Below are positions 26,616 through 35,146 of a DNA stretch of 64,000 nucleotides, in pieces. Numbering within the stretch: the first letter of the stretch is position 1; each line of letters opens with the position of its first letter. A program made the position numbers and the translations under genes. The notes below the pieces were generated by a model. The model was not told the origin of the DNA, made no database searches, and was given only the letters and a program-made list of their open reading frames with translations. Source of the stretch: JAFAXD01 sp963816775 (GTDB taxonomy: Bacteria > Pseudomonadota > Alphaproteobacteria > Rhizobiales > Xanthobacteraceae); contig CAWFLX010000008.1 of NCBI GenBank assembly GCA_963816775.1, positions 58,779 to 122,778 of the forward strand, read 5' to 3'.

Positions 26616-28175
26616 ATGACGTCGAGCGCATTCGACGTCGCGATCATCGGCTGCGGGCCGGTCGGTGCGACCTTGGCGAACCTGCTCGGCCTCTGCGGGC
26701 TGCGGACCGTCGTGCTCGAGCGCGAGCCGTCGATCTACCACCTGCCGCGCGCCGTGTCGCTCGACGGCGAAGGAATGCGCCTGTTCCAGACCATGGGGCT
26801 CGCCGACAGACTGCTGCCGCGACTCAACGTCAGCCGCAACATTCGCCACGTCAACGCCGAGGGCAAGCTGTTGTTGTTGATCGCCCGCAGCGGCGTTGGC
26901 CCCGAAGGCTGGAACAACGCCTACCGATTCTATCAACCCGAGCTCGAAAACATCCTGCGCGACGGCTTGAAACGCTATTCCTGCGTCGATGTGCGGCTTC
27001 GCGCCGATACCTTTGCTCTCGACGAGCGGGACGACAGCGTGCGCGTGCGCTACGAGAACCTTGCGTCGGGCGCGCTCGAGGAGGTCTTTGCCCGCTACGT
27101 GGTCGGCTGCGATGGGGCACGATCGACGGTGCGGCGCTTCATGGGGGCAGCGCTACAGGACCTGCGCTCACATGAACGCTGGATCGTGCTCGATATGGTC
27201 CTTGATCAGCCGCCCGGTGGTGTGCCGGAAGCGGTCGACGAGTCCGGCCGTGTCGTCGACGCGATTCAGTACTGCGATCCGGCGCGGCCGACGACCTTCA
27301 TTCCGATGCCGGGCAAACGCCATCGCTGGGAATTCATGCTGATGCCGCAGGATGATCCGGCCACCGTTGCGCGCCCCGAAAGCATCTACCAGTTGCTCAA
27401 GCCGTGGCAGATCGATCCGGCGAGATCCACGATCGAGCGCGCCGTCGTCTACACGTTCCATTCCGCGCTGGCGACACAGTGGCGGCGCGACCGGCTGCTG
27501 CTGGCCGGCGATTCCGCGCACCAGACACCGCCGTTTCTCGGCCAGGGCATGTGCTCGGGCCTGCGCGACGCCGCCAACCTCGCCTGGAAGCTGCGCGACG
27601 TGATCACCGGCGAAGCGCCGGAGAGCTTGCTTGACGCCTACGAGTCCGAACGCATGCAACACGTGCGCGCCTATATCGAGCTTGCGGTCGAGCTCGGCGG
27701 CATCATTCAAACCACCGACGCGGAACGGGCCCGTCGGCGCGACCACGAATTGATCGCGAACCCGACCATGCTGCGGCCGATTACACCGTTGCTTGGTCCG
27801 GGCCTGCATGGCGACGCGCCGCCGCCGGCCGGCGCGCGCGCCGCGCAACCGCGCCTGGCCGACGGCACGCGGCTCGATGATCGTGTCGGCTACCATTTTG
27901 CGGTGCTGGGGACGCGCCGCCTCATCGAGGCGCTGCCGGGCGCAAGTCGCGATCAGGTAGCCGATGGCAGCCTCGCGCTGGTTCTCGCCGACGGCGAAGC
28001 AGCCGACTATCTCGCCGGCCTCGGTGTCGAGGCGGTCGTCATTCGCCCGGACCGGCATATTCTCGGGGTGGCGTCGAGCGTGCCCGAGCTTGCCGCGGTG
28101 CTGGCGCGTCGGCCGAACCATCGCCGGGGACAACGCGCGCAACGCGCGCGCAATTCGGCCGCCGTTGCCACATGA
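26616..28175 (+). CDS. MhpA-like FAD-dependent aromatic hydroxylase
   Basis: 519 residues of the class A flavin monooxygenase family. The dinucleotide fold is VAIIGCGPVGATLANLLG (9-26), the DG motif is VGCDGARSTVRRF near 165, and the GD motif is LLLAGDSAHQTPPFLGQGM near 295. Similar proteins hydroxylate 3-(3-hydroxyphenyl)propanoate and related phenols with NAD(P)H. It begins 15 bases after the VOC gene and its stop overlaps the start of the MetE-like gene, so at least four genes (VOC, FAD, MetE-like, P450) are translationally coupled. Confidence 0.88.
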   Translation: MTSSAFDVAIIGCGPVGATLANLLGLCGLRTVVLEREPSIYHLPRAVSLDGEGMRLFQTMGLADRLLPRLNVSRNIRHVNAEGKLLLLIARSGVGPEGWNNAYRFYQPELENILRDGLKRYSCVDVRLRADTFALDERDDSVRVRYENLASGALEEVFARYVVGCDGARSTVRRFMGAALQDLRSHERWIVLDMVLDQPPGGVPEAVDESGRVVDAIQYCDPARPTTFIPMPGKRHRWEFMLMPQDDPATVARPESIYQLLKPWQIDPARSTIERAVVYTFHSALATQWRRDRLLLAGDSAHQTPPFLGQGMCSGLRDAANLAWKLRDVITGEAPESLLDAYESERMQHVRAYIELAVELGGIIQTTDAERARRRDHELIANPTMLRPITPLLGPGLHGDAPPPAGARAAQPRLADGTRLDDRVGYHFAVLGTRRLIEALPGASRDQVADGSLALVLADGEAADYLAGLGVEAVVIRPDRHILGVASSVPELAAVLARRPNHRRGQRAQRARNSAAVAT

Positions 28176-29320
28176 GCTGGGAGCCTGCCATGACCGTCTC
28201 ACGCGTCCCGACCAACGCCGTCGATCACGTCGGCAGCCTGAAACGCCCACCGGATCTCATGCAGACGTGGCGCGATTGGGAGGCCGGCAAGGTCGGCTTC
28301 GACGTGCTGCGCCAAACTCAGGACCGCGCCATTCGCGATGCTGTCAAAATGCAGGAGAAGCTCGGGCTTGAGGTCGTTACCGACGGCGAGTTTCGGCGCG
28401 GCGGTTGGTCGCGCGGCTTCTTGAGCGCCGTCGAAGGCTTCGATTTCCGCGCCTCGAAACTCACATTCCGCAACGAGGACGGCTTTGCGACGCCCTCGCC
28501 GGCGCCGGTTGCGACCAAGCGGATCCGCCGCACGCGTCCGATCGTCACCGAGGACTTCAAATTCCTGCACGCGGCGGCAAGCAAGCGCGTCAAGGTCACC
28601 ATGCCGACGCCGTCGCACATGCATTTCGGCCAGTTCAAGGATGCGGTCGACCGCAACGTTTATCCCGACGTCGAGCAGTACTGGGAGGATATGATCACGG
28701 TCTTCCGCCAGGAAATCGACGAGCTCTATGCGGTCGGCTGTCGTTATCTGCAGCTCGACGAGGTTCCGCTGGCGCTCCTGTGCGATCCAAACATCCGCGC
28801 CTTGGCAAAACAGGAAGGCGACGACCCGGACCAACTCGTGCGGCGCTACGTCGACATTTTCAATCGCGCGGTCGCGCAGCGTCCAGACGACATGACGATT
28901 GCCATGCACGTGTGCCGCGGCAACATGGAAAGCCTCTGGATGGGCGATGGCGGCTACGCCCCGGTTGCCGAGGTGCTGTTTCGGGACTGTGACGTCGACG
29001 CGTATCTGCTTGAATACAACTCGCCGCGCGCCGGCGACTTTGCGCCGCTGCGGCATCTACCGGCCGGCAAGCGCGCTTATCTCGGGCTTATCAGCACCAA
29101 GAACCCGGCGCTCGAATCCTCCGACGACCTGATGCGGCGGCTCGACGAGGCCGCCAAATACGCGCCCATGGCCCGGCTCGGCATCTGCCCGCAATGCGGA
29201 TTTGCCAGCGCGGCCATGTCGAAGTTCGCTGTCATGCCGAGCAAGGTCACGACCGACCTCCAGACCTTGAAGATCGAACGGCTGCTCGAAGTCGGCCAGC
29301 GCGCCTGGGGGCATGCGTGA
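28172..29320 (+). CDS. MetE C-terminal-domain-like zinc protein, subgroup B (paralogue 3 of 8)
   Basis: 382 residues if read from the ATG overlapping the hydroxylase stop. An ATG 18 bases later (MTVSRVPT) follows GGGAG and may be the true start. The entry motif is VDHVGSLKRP. Zinc ligands are His246-x-Cys248 (MHVCRGN), Glu281 (LLEYN) and Cys342 (CPQCGF). It lies inside a coupled cluster with a VOC protein, an FAD hydroxylase and a P450, which argues for a catabolic role such as removing a methyl or alkyl group onto a thiol, rather than methionine synthesis. Confidence 0.86.
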   Translation: MSWEPAMTVSRVPTNAVDHVGSLKRPPDLMQTWRDWEAGKVGFDVLRQTQDRAIRDAVKMQEKLGLEVVTDGEFRRGGWSRGFLSAVEGFDFRASKLTFRNEDGFATPSPAPVATKRIRRTRPIVTEDFKFLHAAASKRVKVTMPTPSHMHFGQFKDAVDRNVYPDVEQYWEDMITVFRQEIDELYAVGCRYLQLDEVPLALLCDPNIRALAKQEGDDPDQLVRRYVDIFNRAVAQRPDDMTIAMHVCRGNMESLWMGDGGYAPVAEVLFRDCDVDAYLLEYNSPRAGDFAPLRHLPAGKRAYLGLISTKNPALESSDDLMRRLDEAAKYAPMARLGICPQCGFASAAMSKFAVMPSKVTTDLQTLKIERLLEVGQRAWGHA

Positions 29321-30564
29321 GCCAGGCGCTAGCCGAGGCTGACACCTACGGCCTGTTCACCGCGGCGGCCGTCCGTGATCCCTATCCCTATTACAAGATC
29401 ATGCGCGAGCGCGACCCGGTGCACTGGTCGGAGCAAGCTCAGGCTTGGTACTTCACGCGTTACCGGGACGTGTTCGAGCTGCAGGACCGACCAGACCTGA
29501 GCGTCGACCGTATCGAGACGATCTACTCCTATTTGCCGCGTACCAACCCGCAGCGGTTCAGCGACATCGTCGAGCATTACAATCGCTGGCTGCTTTACCG
29601 CGACGACGCCTATCATGATCGGCTCAAAGCGCTGTTCCTGAAGGCGATGACGCCGCGTGCGGTCGAACGGCTGCGTCCCATGATCCAGCGCCGCGTCGCG
29701 ACCCTGCTCGACGAGCTGCAAGCGCGCGCGGCTTTTGACGCCTATGTCGATTATGCGGCCCGCATTCCGACCCAGGTGATGCTCGACCTGCTCGGATTGC
29801 CGAGCAGCGACGAATCGTTGTTGCGGCATTGGAGTGATCGCTGTTCCAATTTCCTGTTCCAGCCGGTCGCCCCCGACAAAGAAGCGATGGCGCAGGAGCA
29901 ACGCGATATCCTGGACGCGCAGCAGGCCTATTTCATGCCGTTGATCGAACAACGCAGGGCGATACCCGGCGATGATCTGATCTCCGCCATGGTGCAGGCC
30001 GAGGCGGGCGGGGAGAAGCTGACCGACCTCGAAATTCTCGCCACCTGCAACATGATGGCCACCGCCGGCGGCGGCACGTCACGCAGCGCGATCGCGCTGT
30101 CGCTCTGGTGGCTGCAACACTTCCCGGCTGAGCTCGCGAAGCTCAAAGCCGATCCGGGTCTTATCGATCTCGCCGCCGAGGAGTTCCTGCGCTACGACGC
30201 ACCGACGCAGCGCGGTATCCGCACCGCACGCGAGGATTTCGAGGTGGATGGGCGATGCATCCGCAAAGGCCAGATTCTCCACATCATGATCGGCGCCGCC
30301 AATCGCGATCCTGCGCAGTTCCACGAGCCCGATCAGCTTGACATTGCCCGCGATCCTAATCGGCACGTATCGCTCGGCCATGGCGTGCACTACTGCCTCG
30401 GCGCCGCGCTGGCGCGGCTCGAGCTGCGCGTTGCGGTCGCGGGCTTCCTGGCGCGGTTTCCGGATTATCGGCTGGCGACCGACGAGATCGTGTTCATGGA
30501 TCGCACCGCCAGCCGGCGCCCGACCAGCGTGCCGGTGCTAGTGCCCGGTTTCCGAAGTTCGTGA
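29317..30564 (+). CDS. Cytochrome P450
   Basis: 415 residues from a GTG that overlaps the preceding stop (GTGA). The K-helix E-x-x-R is Glu289-Phe-Leu-Arg292, and the heme-binding loop is LGHGVHYCLGAALAR with Cys360. The I-helix (MATAGGGTSRSAIAL) has Gly-Gly-Gly-Thr-Ser where bacterial P450s usually have A-G-x-D/E-T-T, so the acidic residue before the Thr is missing. Soluble bacterial type, needing separate redox partners that are not in the window. The final codons and stop lie inside the left arm of a repeated hairpin element. Confidence 0.9.
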   Translation: MSQALAEADTYGLFTAAAVRDPYPYYKIMRERDPVHWSEQAQAWYFTRYRDVFELQDRPDLSVDRIETIYSYLPRTNPQRFSDIVEHYNRWLLYRDDAYHDRLKALFLKAMTPRAVERLRPMIQRRVATLLDELQARAAFDAYVDYAARIPTQVMLDLLGLPSSDESLLRHWSDRCSNFLFQPVAPDKEAMAQEQRDILDAQQAYFMPLIEQRRAIPGDDLISAMVQAEAGGEKLTDLEILATCNMMATAGGGTSRSAIALSLWWLQHFPAELAKLKADPGLIDLAAEEFLRYDAPTQRGIRTAREDFEVDGRCIRKGQILHIMIGAANRDPAQFHEPDQLDIARDPNRHVSLGHGVHYCLGAALARLELRVAVAGFLARFPDYRLATDEIVFMDRTASRRPTSVPVLVPGFRSS

Positions 30565-30704
30565 TACATGGCGGCAAGCTCTGACACGAACTTCGGAAAC
30601 AAACGGGCACTAGCAAGAATTTGATTCTAGTGCCGCTTTTCGATTTGAAGTTCCTGGATGAGGTTGCGGCAGGCGGTGCAGGAACTTCAAATCGGCGGCA
30701 CTAG
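30538..30704. repeat. Double-hairpin intergenic repeat, copy 2 (167 bp)
   Basis: Hairpin one has arms CTAGTGCCCG and GTTTCCGAAGTTCGTG (30538-30563) pairing with 30585-30613. Hairpin two has CTAGTGCCGC and CGATTTGAAGTTCCTG (30627-30656) pairing with 30679-30704. It has the same layout and length as 25755-25921, with compensatory changes in the outer arms. The first 27 bases encode the P450 C-terminus and stop. Confidence 0.85.
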
Positions 30705-30731
30705 CACGCTGAACCACGCGGAGAGATTGCG

Positions 30732-31976
30732 ATGAGCGGCAAGGTGTACATCGTCGGCGTCGGCTCGACCGCGCTCGGGCGCTTTCCCGACCAATCCGTG
30801 AAGCAGCTCACCTACGCCGCGGTCACGCAGGCGCTGGCCGACGCCGGCGCCGACATGACCGATCTCGAAGCCGCCTGGTTCTCCAACACGCGTCAGGGGA
30901 TGATGGAGAACCAGAACACCATCCGCGGGCAATGCGCGCTGCGGTCGATGGGGTTCGAGACCATCCCGATCATCAACGTCGAGAACGCCTGCTGCTCGAG
31001 TTCGACCGGCCTCAACCAGGCGTTCGCCCATATCAAGGCCGGACTGTGCGAGGTCGCACTCGTGGTCGGCGCCGAGAAGATGTTTTATCCCGACAAGAAG
31101 GATTTGATGTTCAAGGCGTTTCTCGGCGGCTGGGACGTGCATGACACGGAGCGCACGCAAAAGCTCCTGCTCGGTCTCGGCGAGGGCCTGCCGCTACCGC
31201 AGGAAGCGCACACCGACACCGGCCAGCACAGCGTGTTCATGGACATCTACGCCTCGCTGGCACGCCAGCACATGCGGCTCTACGGCACCACGCCGCGTCA
31301 GATCGCGGCTGCGGCGTCCAAGAGCCATTTCCACGCGACCATGAATCCGCTGGCGCAATATCAGACCGATATGTCGGTCGACGAGGTCCTCAACGACAAG
31401 CTGATCTCCTGGCCACTCACACGCGCGATGTGCGCCCCGATCAGCGACGGGGCCGCAGCGCTGGTGGTGTGTGCCGGGGACGCGTTGCCTCGCTTCAATC
31501 GCGCGCGCGCCGTAGAGGTGAAGGCAACCGCCCTCGTCTCTGGCTCGCGCCGCGCGAACGACGATCTAAGCCGTCATCTGGGGCGTGTCGCGGCCGATAA
31601 GGCGTATGCACAAGCCGGCATTGGACCGAACGACGTCGATGTCGCCGAAGTGCACGACGCCTCCGCATTTGCCGAAGTGTTGCAGACCGAAAATCTCGGC
31701 CTGTGCGCACCCGGCGACGGCGGCCCGATGGTTGAACGCGGCGAGACCCGGCTCGGCGGACGGATCCCGGTCAACACGTCAGGCGGGCTGGTCTCCAAAG
31801 GCCACCCGATCGGTGCGACCGGTGCGATCCAGATTCACGAGCTGGTGATGCAGCTGCGCGGCGAGGCCAGCGCCCGCCAGGTTGATGGCGCACGATTTGC
31901 GGTGGCGGAGAACGGCGGCGGATTTTTTGGCGTCGAGGAGGCGGCGACCGTCGTGACGATCCTGGGCCGTGCTTGA
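30732..31976 (+). CDS. Thiolase-family protein (SCP2-type acyl-CoA acyltransferase)
   Basis: 414 residues, with a GGAGAG site. The nucleophilic Cys87 lies in NVENACCSSSTGL and the catalytic His in GGLVSKGHPIGATG. The second catalytic Cys of classical thiolases is absent (AENGGGFFG), as in SCP2-like members. It would cleave or condense acyl-CoAs. The next gene is an acyl-CoA ligase whose ATG shares one base with this stop, so the pair likely activates an acid and shortens its side chain. Confidence 0.88.
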   Translation: MSGKVYIVGVGSTALGRFPDQSVKQLTYAAVTQALADAGADMTDLEAAWFSNTRQGMMENQNTIRGQCALRSMGFETIPIINVENACCSSSTGLNQAFAHIKAGLCEVALVVGAEKMFYPDKKDLMFKAFLGGWDVHDTERTQKLLLGLGEGLPLPQEAHTDTGQHSVFMDIYASLARQHMRLYGTTPRQIAAAASKSHFHATMNPLAQYQTDMSVDEVLNDKLISWPLTRAMCAPISDGAAALVVCAGDALPRFNRARAVEVKATALVSGSRRANDDLSRHLGRVAADKAYAQAGIGPNDVDVAEVHDASAFAEVLQTENLGLCAPGDGGPMVERGETRLGGRIPVNTSGGLVSKGHPIGATGAIQIHELVMQLRGEASARQVDGARFAVAENGGGFFGVEEAATVVTILGRA

Positions 31977-33487
31977 TGCAGCCGATTGAATTCTTTTTCC
32001 GCGCTGCGGCGCGTACTCCTAACTCGGTCGCGGTCATTGCGCCGGGCCAGCGCCTGACGTTTGCCGAGCTCGCGGCGCAGACCATGCGGGTCGCGGCCTA
32101 TCTCAAGGCACAGGATCCGGCGCCGCAGGCGCGAGTGTGCGTCGGCTGCAGGAATTCGATCGAACACCTGATCGCCATTCTGGCGGTGATCGCAGCCGGC
32201 AAGACCTGGGTCGCGCTCAACCCGCGCAACGGCGATCCGGAATTGCAGCGCATTGTAGAGTTCACCAAACCGGCTGCGCTGCTGCTCGACGAAGCCATGG
32301 CGCAGCGGATCGACGGCGGCGGAGCCGCGACCCACATGCTCGACGGTGCGCCGGCCGACACGGTGTTTGGCCGCGCCGCCAAGGCTGACGTGCGTTTCAC
32401 CCCGACCTATGTACCGCTCGACGCCACGGTCGCGATCAAATTCACCGGCGGCACGTCCGGCACGCCGAAAGGCGTGATGCAGGCCTACCGGGGTTGGAAC
32501 GCCTGCATCGTCTCCCAGCGCCACGCCTACGGTTTTACGCCGGCTGACCGGTATCTGGTCAATGCGCCGCTGACGCATGGCGCCTCGACTTACATCTTGC
32601 CGATCCTTGGCGCCGGGGGCGCGTTCGTGTTTCCGCAAGACACCCGGCCCGCGACCTTGCTGCACACCATCGTCGAGCACGACGTGACGACGTTCTTTGC
32701 GCCGCCGACCATGATCCAAATGCTGGTCGACGCAGCGCGCGGTGTGAACATGCCGGCGCCGACGCTGCGCAACGTGATCTACGGCGGCGCGCCGATGCGG
32801 CCCAACCGCATCGTTGACGCGCAGGACGCGTTCGGTCCGGTGATCCACGCCACCTACGGACAGACCGAAGCGCCCCAGATCATCACGTACCTCAGCGCGG
32901 CGGAGCTGACTGACCCCGACAAGCTAGCCTCCGCCGGCCGGGCATCGCTGATGACCGAAGTGGCGATCATGGATGCGGACGGGCGGCGGCTGCCGCCGGG
33001 CGAGCTCGGCGAGGTGGTCGTGCGCGGCGACCTGGTCATGACCGGCTACCTCGCGATGCCCGACAAGACGGCGGAGACGATCGTCGACGGCTGGCTGCAC
33101 ACCGGTGACCTCGGCGTCCTCGACGAGCGCGGCTATCTATTCCTGCGCGACCGCTCGCGCGAGGTCATCATCACGGGCGGGTTCAACGTCTATCCGAGCG
33201 ACGTCGAAACCGTGCTCGCGCGCCATCCCACCGTCGCCGACTGCGTCGTGTTCGGAATTCCTGACGATCACTGGGGCGAGGCCGTTCACGCGGCGGTCGA
33301 GCCGAAACCCGGCGCAACGGTCGATGTCAACGAGATCATCGGCTTCCTTAAGCGTGAGCTCGGGTCGGTCAAGTCGCCGAAGGTCATGCATGTCTATGAA
33401 TCGCTGCCGAAGAGCGCTGTCGGAAAAGTGCTGAAAACCAAAGTTCGAGACGCCGCCCTGACGGGCAGAGCCCAGCAGCCGAGCTAA
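31976..33487 (+). CDS. Class I acyl-CoA ligase (AMP-forming)
   Basis: 503 residues from the ATG in TGATG. Signatures in order: IKFTGGTSGTPKGVMQAY (about 155), YGQTEAPQ (about 300), HTGDLGVLDERGYLFLRDRS with the hinge, and SLPKSAVGKVLK near the C-terminus with the catalytic Lys. It forms an acyl-adenylate and then a CoA thioester. Coupled to the thiolase just upstream. The chain length or aromatic nature of the substrate cannot be told. Confidence 0.92.
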   Translation: MQPIEFFFRAAARTPNSVAVIAPGQRLTFAELAAQTMRVAAYLKAQDPAPQARVCVGCRNSIEHLIAILAVIAAGKTWVALNPRNGDPELQRIVEFTKPAALLLDEAMAQRIDGGGAATHMLDGAPADTVFGRAAKADVRFTPTYVPLDATVAIKFTGGTSGTPKGVMQAYRGWNACIVSQRHAYGFTPADRYLVNAPLTHGASTYILPILGAGGAFVFPQDTRPATLLHTIVEHDVTTFFAPPTMIQMLVDAARGVNMPAPTLRNVIYGGAPMRPNRIVDAQDAFGPVIHATYGQTEAPQIITYLSAAELTDPDKLASAGRASLMTEVAIMDADGRRLPPGELGEVVVRGDLVMTGYLAMPDKTAETIVDGWLHTGDLGVLDERGYLFLRDRSREVIITGGFNVYPSDVETVLARHPTVADCVVFGIPDDHWGEAVHAAVEPKPGATVDVNEIIGFLKRELGSVKSPKVMHVYESLPKSAVGKVLKTKVRDAALTGRAQQPS

Positions 33488-33627
33488 ATCGACACTCCTT
33501 AGGTTGAAGGGGGGATTCTCAAGGAATAATCAAGCTCGCCTCACTGACAAATCAAGCGCACCCCAAAGCCTTTCAGCGCCCGTGACGGCATCCTGCGCTC
33601 CTGTTTCACGCAAGGGAGCAAAAACAA

Positions 33628-34485
33628 ATGCCGCCCGCTACACAAGCCGTTATCAAGCCCGCCAACCCGGGCGCTACCCCCCCAACCGCTGACCTGGTCG
33701 CACTAAAAGGCCGACAACAAGCCTCGTGGTCGTCCGGCGACTATGCTGTCGTCGGCACGACCTTGCAGATCGTCGGCGAGGAACTCTGTGAAGCCCTCGA
33801 TCTGCGGGCCGGGCAGAAGGTGCTCGATGTCGCGGCCGGCAATGGCAATGTCACGCTGGCTGCCGCGCGGCGCTGGTGCGAAGTCACCTCAACAGACTAC
33901 GTGCCGAGCCTGCTGGAGGGCGGGCGCGCACGAGCGTCGGCCGAAGGCTTAAAGATTGCGTTCAAGGAGGCCGATGCCGAGGCGTTGCCGTTCGATGACG
34001 GCGCCTTCGATGCCGTCGTCTCGACCTTTGGCGTGATGTTCACGCCCAACCAAGAGCGAGCTGCTTCCGAACTGTTGCGCGTTTGCAAGCCGGGCGGCCA
34101 AATCGGTCTCGCAAACTGGACGCCGGATGGCTTTATCGGACAATTGTTCAAGATCCTGGGCAAATACTTGCCGCCGCCCGCGGGCGTTAAATCGCCTGCG
34201 CTCTGGGGAACACGCGCGCGTCTTGATGAAATATTTCGTCCCGGTGCCAGCTCGATCCGGGCCGAGCCCCGCCATTTCAACTTCCGTTACCGGTCGCCTG
34301 AGCATTTCGTCGAGGTGTTCAAGACCTACTACGGTCCGATGCTCAAGGCATTCGCCGCGCTCGATGCGACCGGTCAGAACGGCCTGCGCCACGACTTGAT
34401 TGCGCTCATCGCATCCTTGAACAAGGCCAGCGACGGAACCATGGTCGTGCCGAGCGAGTATCTGGAGATCGTCATCACGAAATGA
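33628..34485 (+). CDS. Class I SAM-dependent methyltransferase (UbiE-like)
   Basis: 285 residues with AAGGGAG upstream. Motif I is KVLDVAAGNGNVTLAAAR (about 68), followed by ADAEALPFDDGAFDAVVSTFG and RVCKPGGQIGLANWTPDG, the Rossmann methyltransferase pattern of the ubiquinone/menaquinone and small-molecule group. About 30 extra residues (PPATQAVIKPANPGATPP) precede the domain. It stands alone; there is no quinone operon nearby. The substrate is unknown. Confidence 0.87.
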   Translation: MPPATQAVIKPANPGATPPTADLVALKGRQQASWSSGDYAVVGTTLQIVGEELCEALDLRAGQKVLDVAAGNGNVTLAAARRWCEVTSTDYVPSLLEGGRARASAEGLKIAFKEADAEALPFDDGAFDAVVSTFGVMFTPNQERAASELLRVCKPGGQIGLANWTPDGFIGQLFKILGKYLPPPAGVKSPALWGTRARLDEIFRPGASSIRAEPRHFNFRYRSPEHFVEVFKTYYGPMLKAFAALDATGQNGLRHDLIALIASLNKASDGTMVVPSEYLEIVITK

Positions 34486-34593
34486 TGACGCTTTCGACGC
34501 GTCGTCGGGTGCTGGCTGGATTCGCAACCGGCACCCGCCGCGTTAGTTCCCGGCTGCGCGAGGGTCCGGCTTACCGCCCAGATTGCAACTCGG

Positions 34594-35134
34594 CTACCTC
34601 TCGCGGACCCGCGCCACGTTCAGAAACGCTTGGCCGCCCACGAACGCGCGGATCTCGCGACATAGGCGTTCGGTCGTCGCGCTACGCATTTCGTGCGTGA
34701 TCGCCGCATAGTGCGGCTGCAGCACCACGTTCTCAAGCGATTGAAAGCGCGGGTCGATGGCCGGCTCCGACGCAAACACATCAAGGCCTGCGCCGGCGAT
34801 CGTTGCGTTCGTCAAGGCATCGATCAGCGCCGGCTCGTCGACGACGCTGACGGCAATTTGGCGGGCCGCCGCCGCTTTCAAGTCGATCTTATCGAGGCCC
34901 ACGCCACCCGACGCGATCAACTTGAGATCAGGCAAAGCGTCCATCAAGGCCGCGCTTGCACCCGAGTAAACCATGGTTACGGCAATCGCGAACCCGGGAG
35001 CAACCGGAAAGGGGCCAGCGGAACTCTGCATCCGCAGGATAGTCGACGAGGTCATATTCGGTGGCAAGCGCGCGGCGAAGCTCGGGCGGGATCTTAGTGA
35101 CAATGAGAGCGCGTGGCATCGGCGCGTGAGACAT
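34594..35134 (-). pseudogene. D-2-hydroxyacid dehydrogenase, frameshifted and missing its NAD-binding domain
   Basis: The N-terminus (MPRALIVTKIPPELRRALATE) is in one frame from 35134. The continuation (MDALPDLKLIASGGVGLDKI) is in another, so there is a frameshift near 35000. The text then jumps from AAARQIAVSVV directly to DEPALIDALTNATIAGAG. In intact enzymes the whole Rossmann NAD domain (GLGxIG to LVNxARG, about 130 residues) lies between those points. The ending (LENVVLQPHYAAIT) keeps the catalytic His region. Not functional. Confidence 0.8.
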
Positions 35135-35146
35135 CGGACGGATCGG

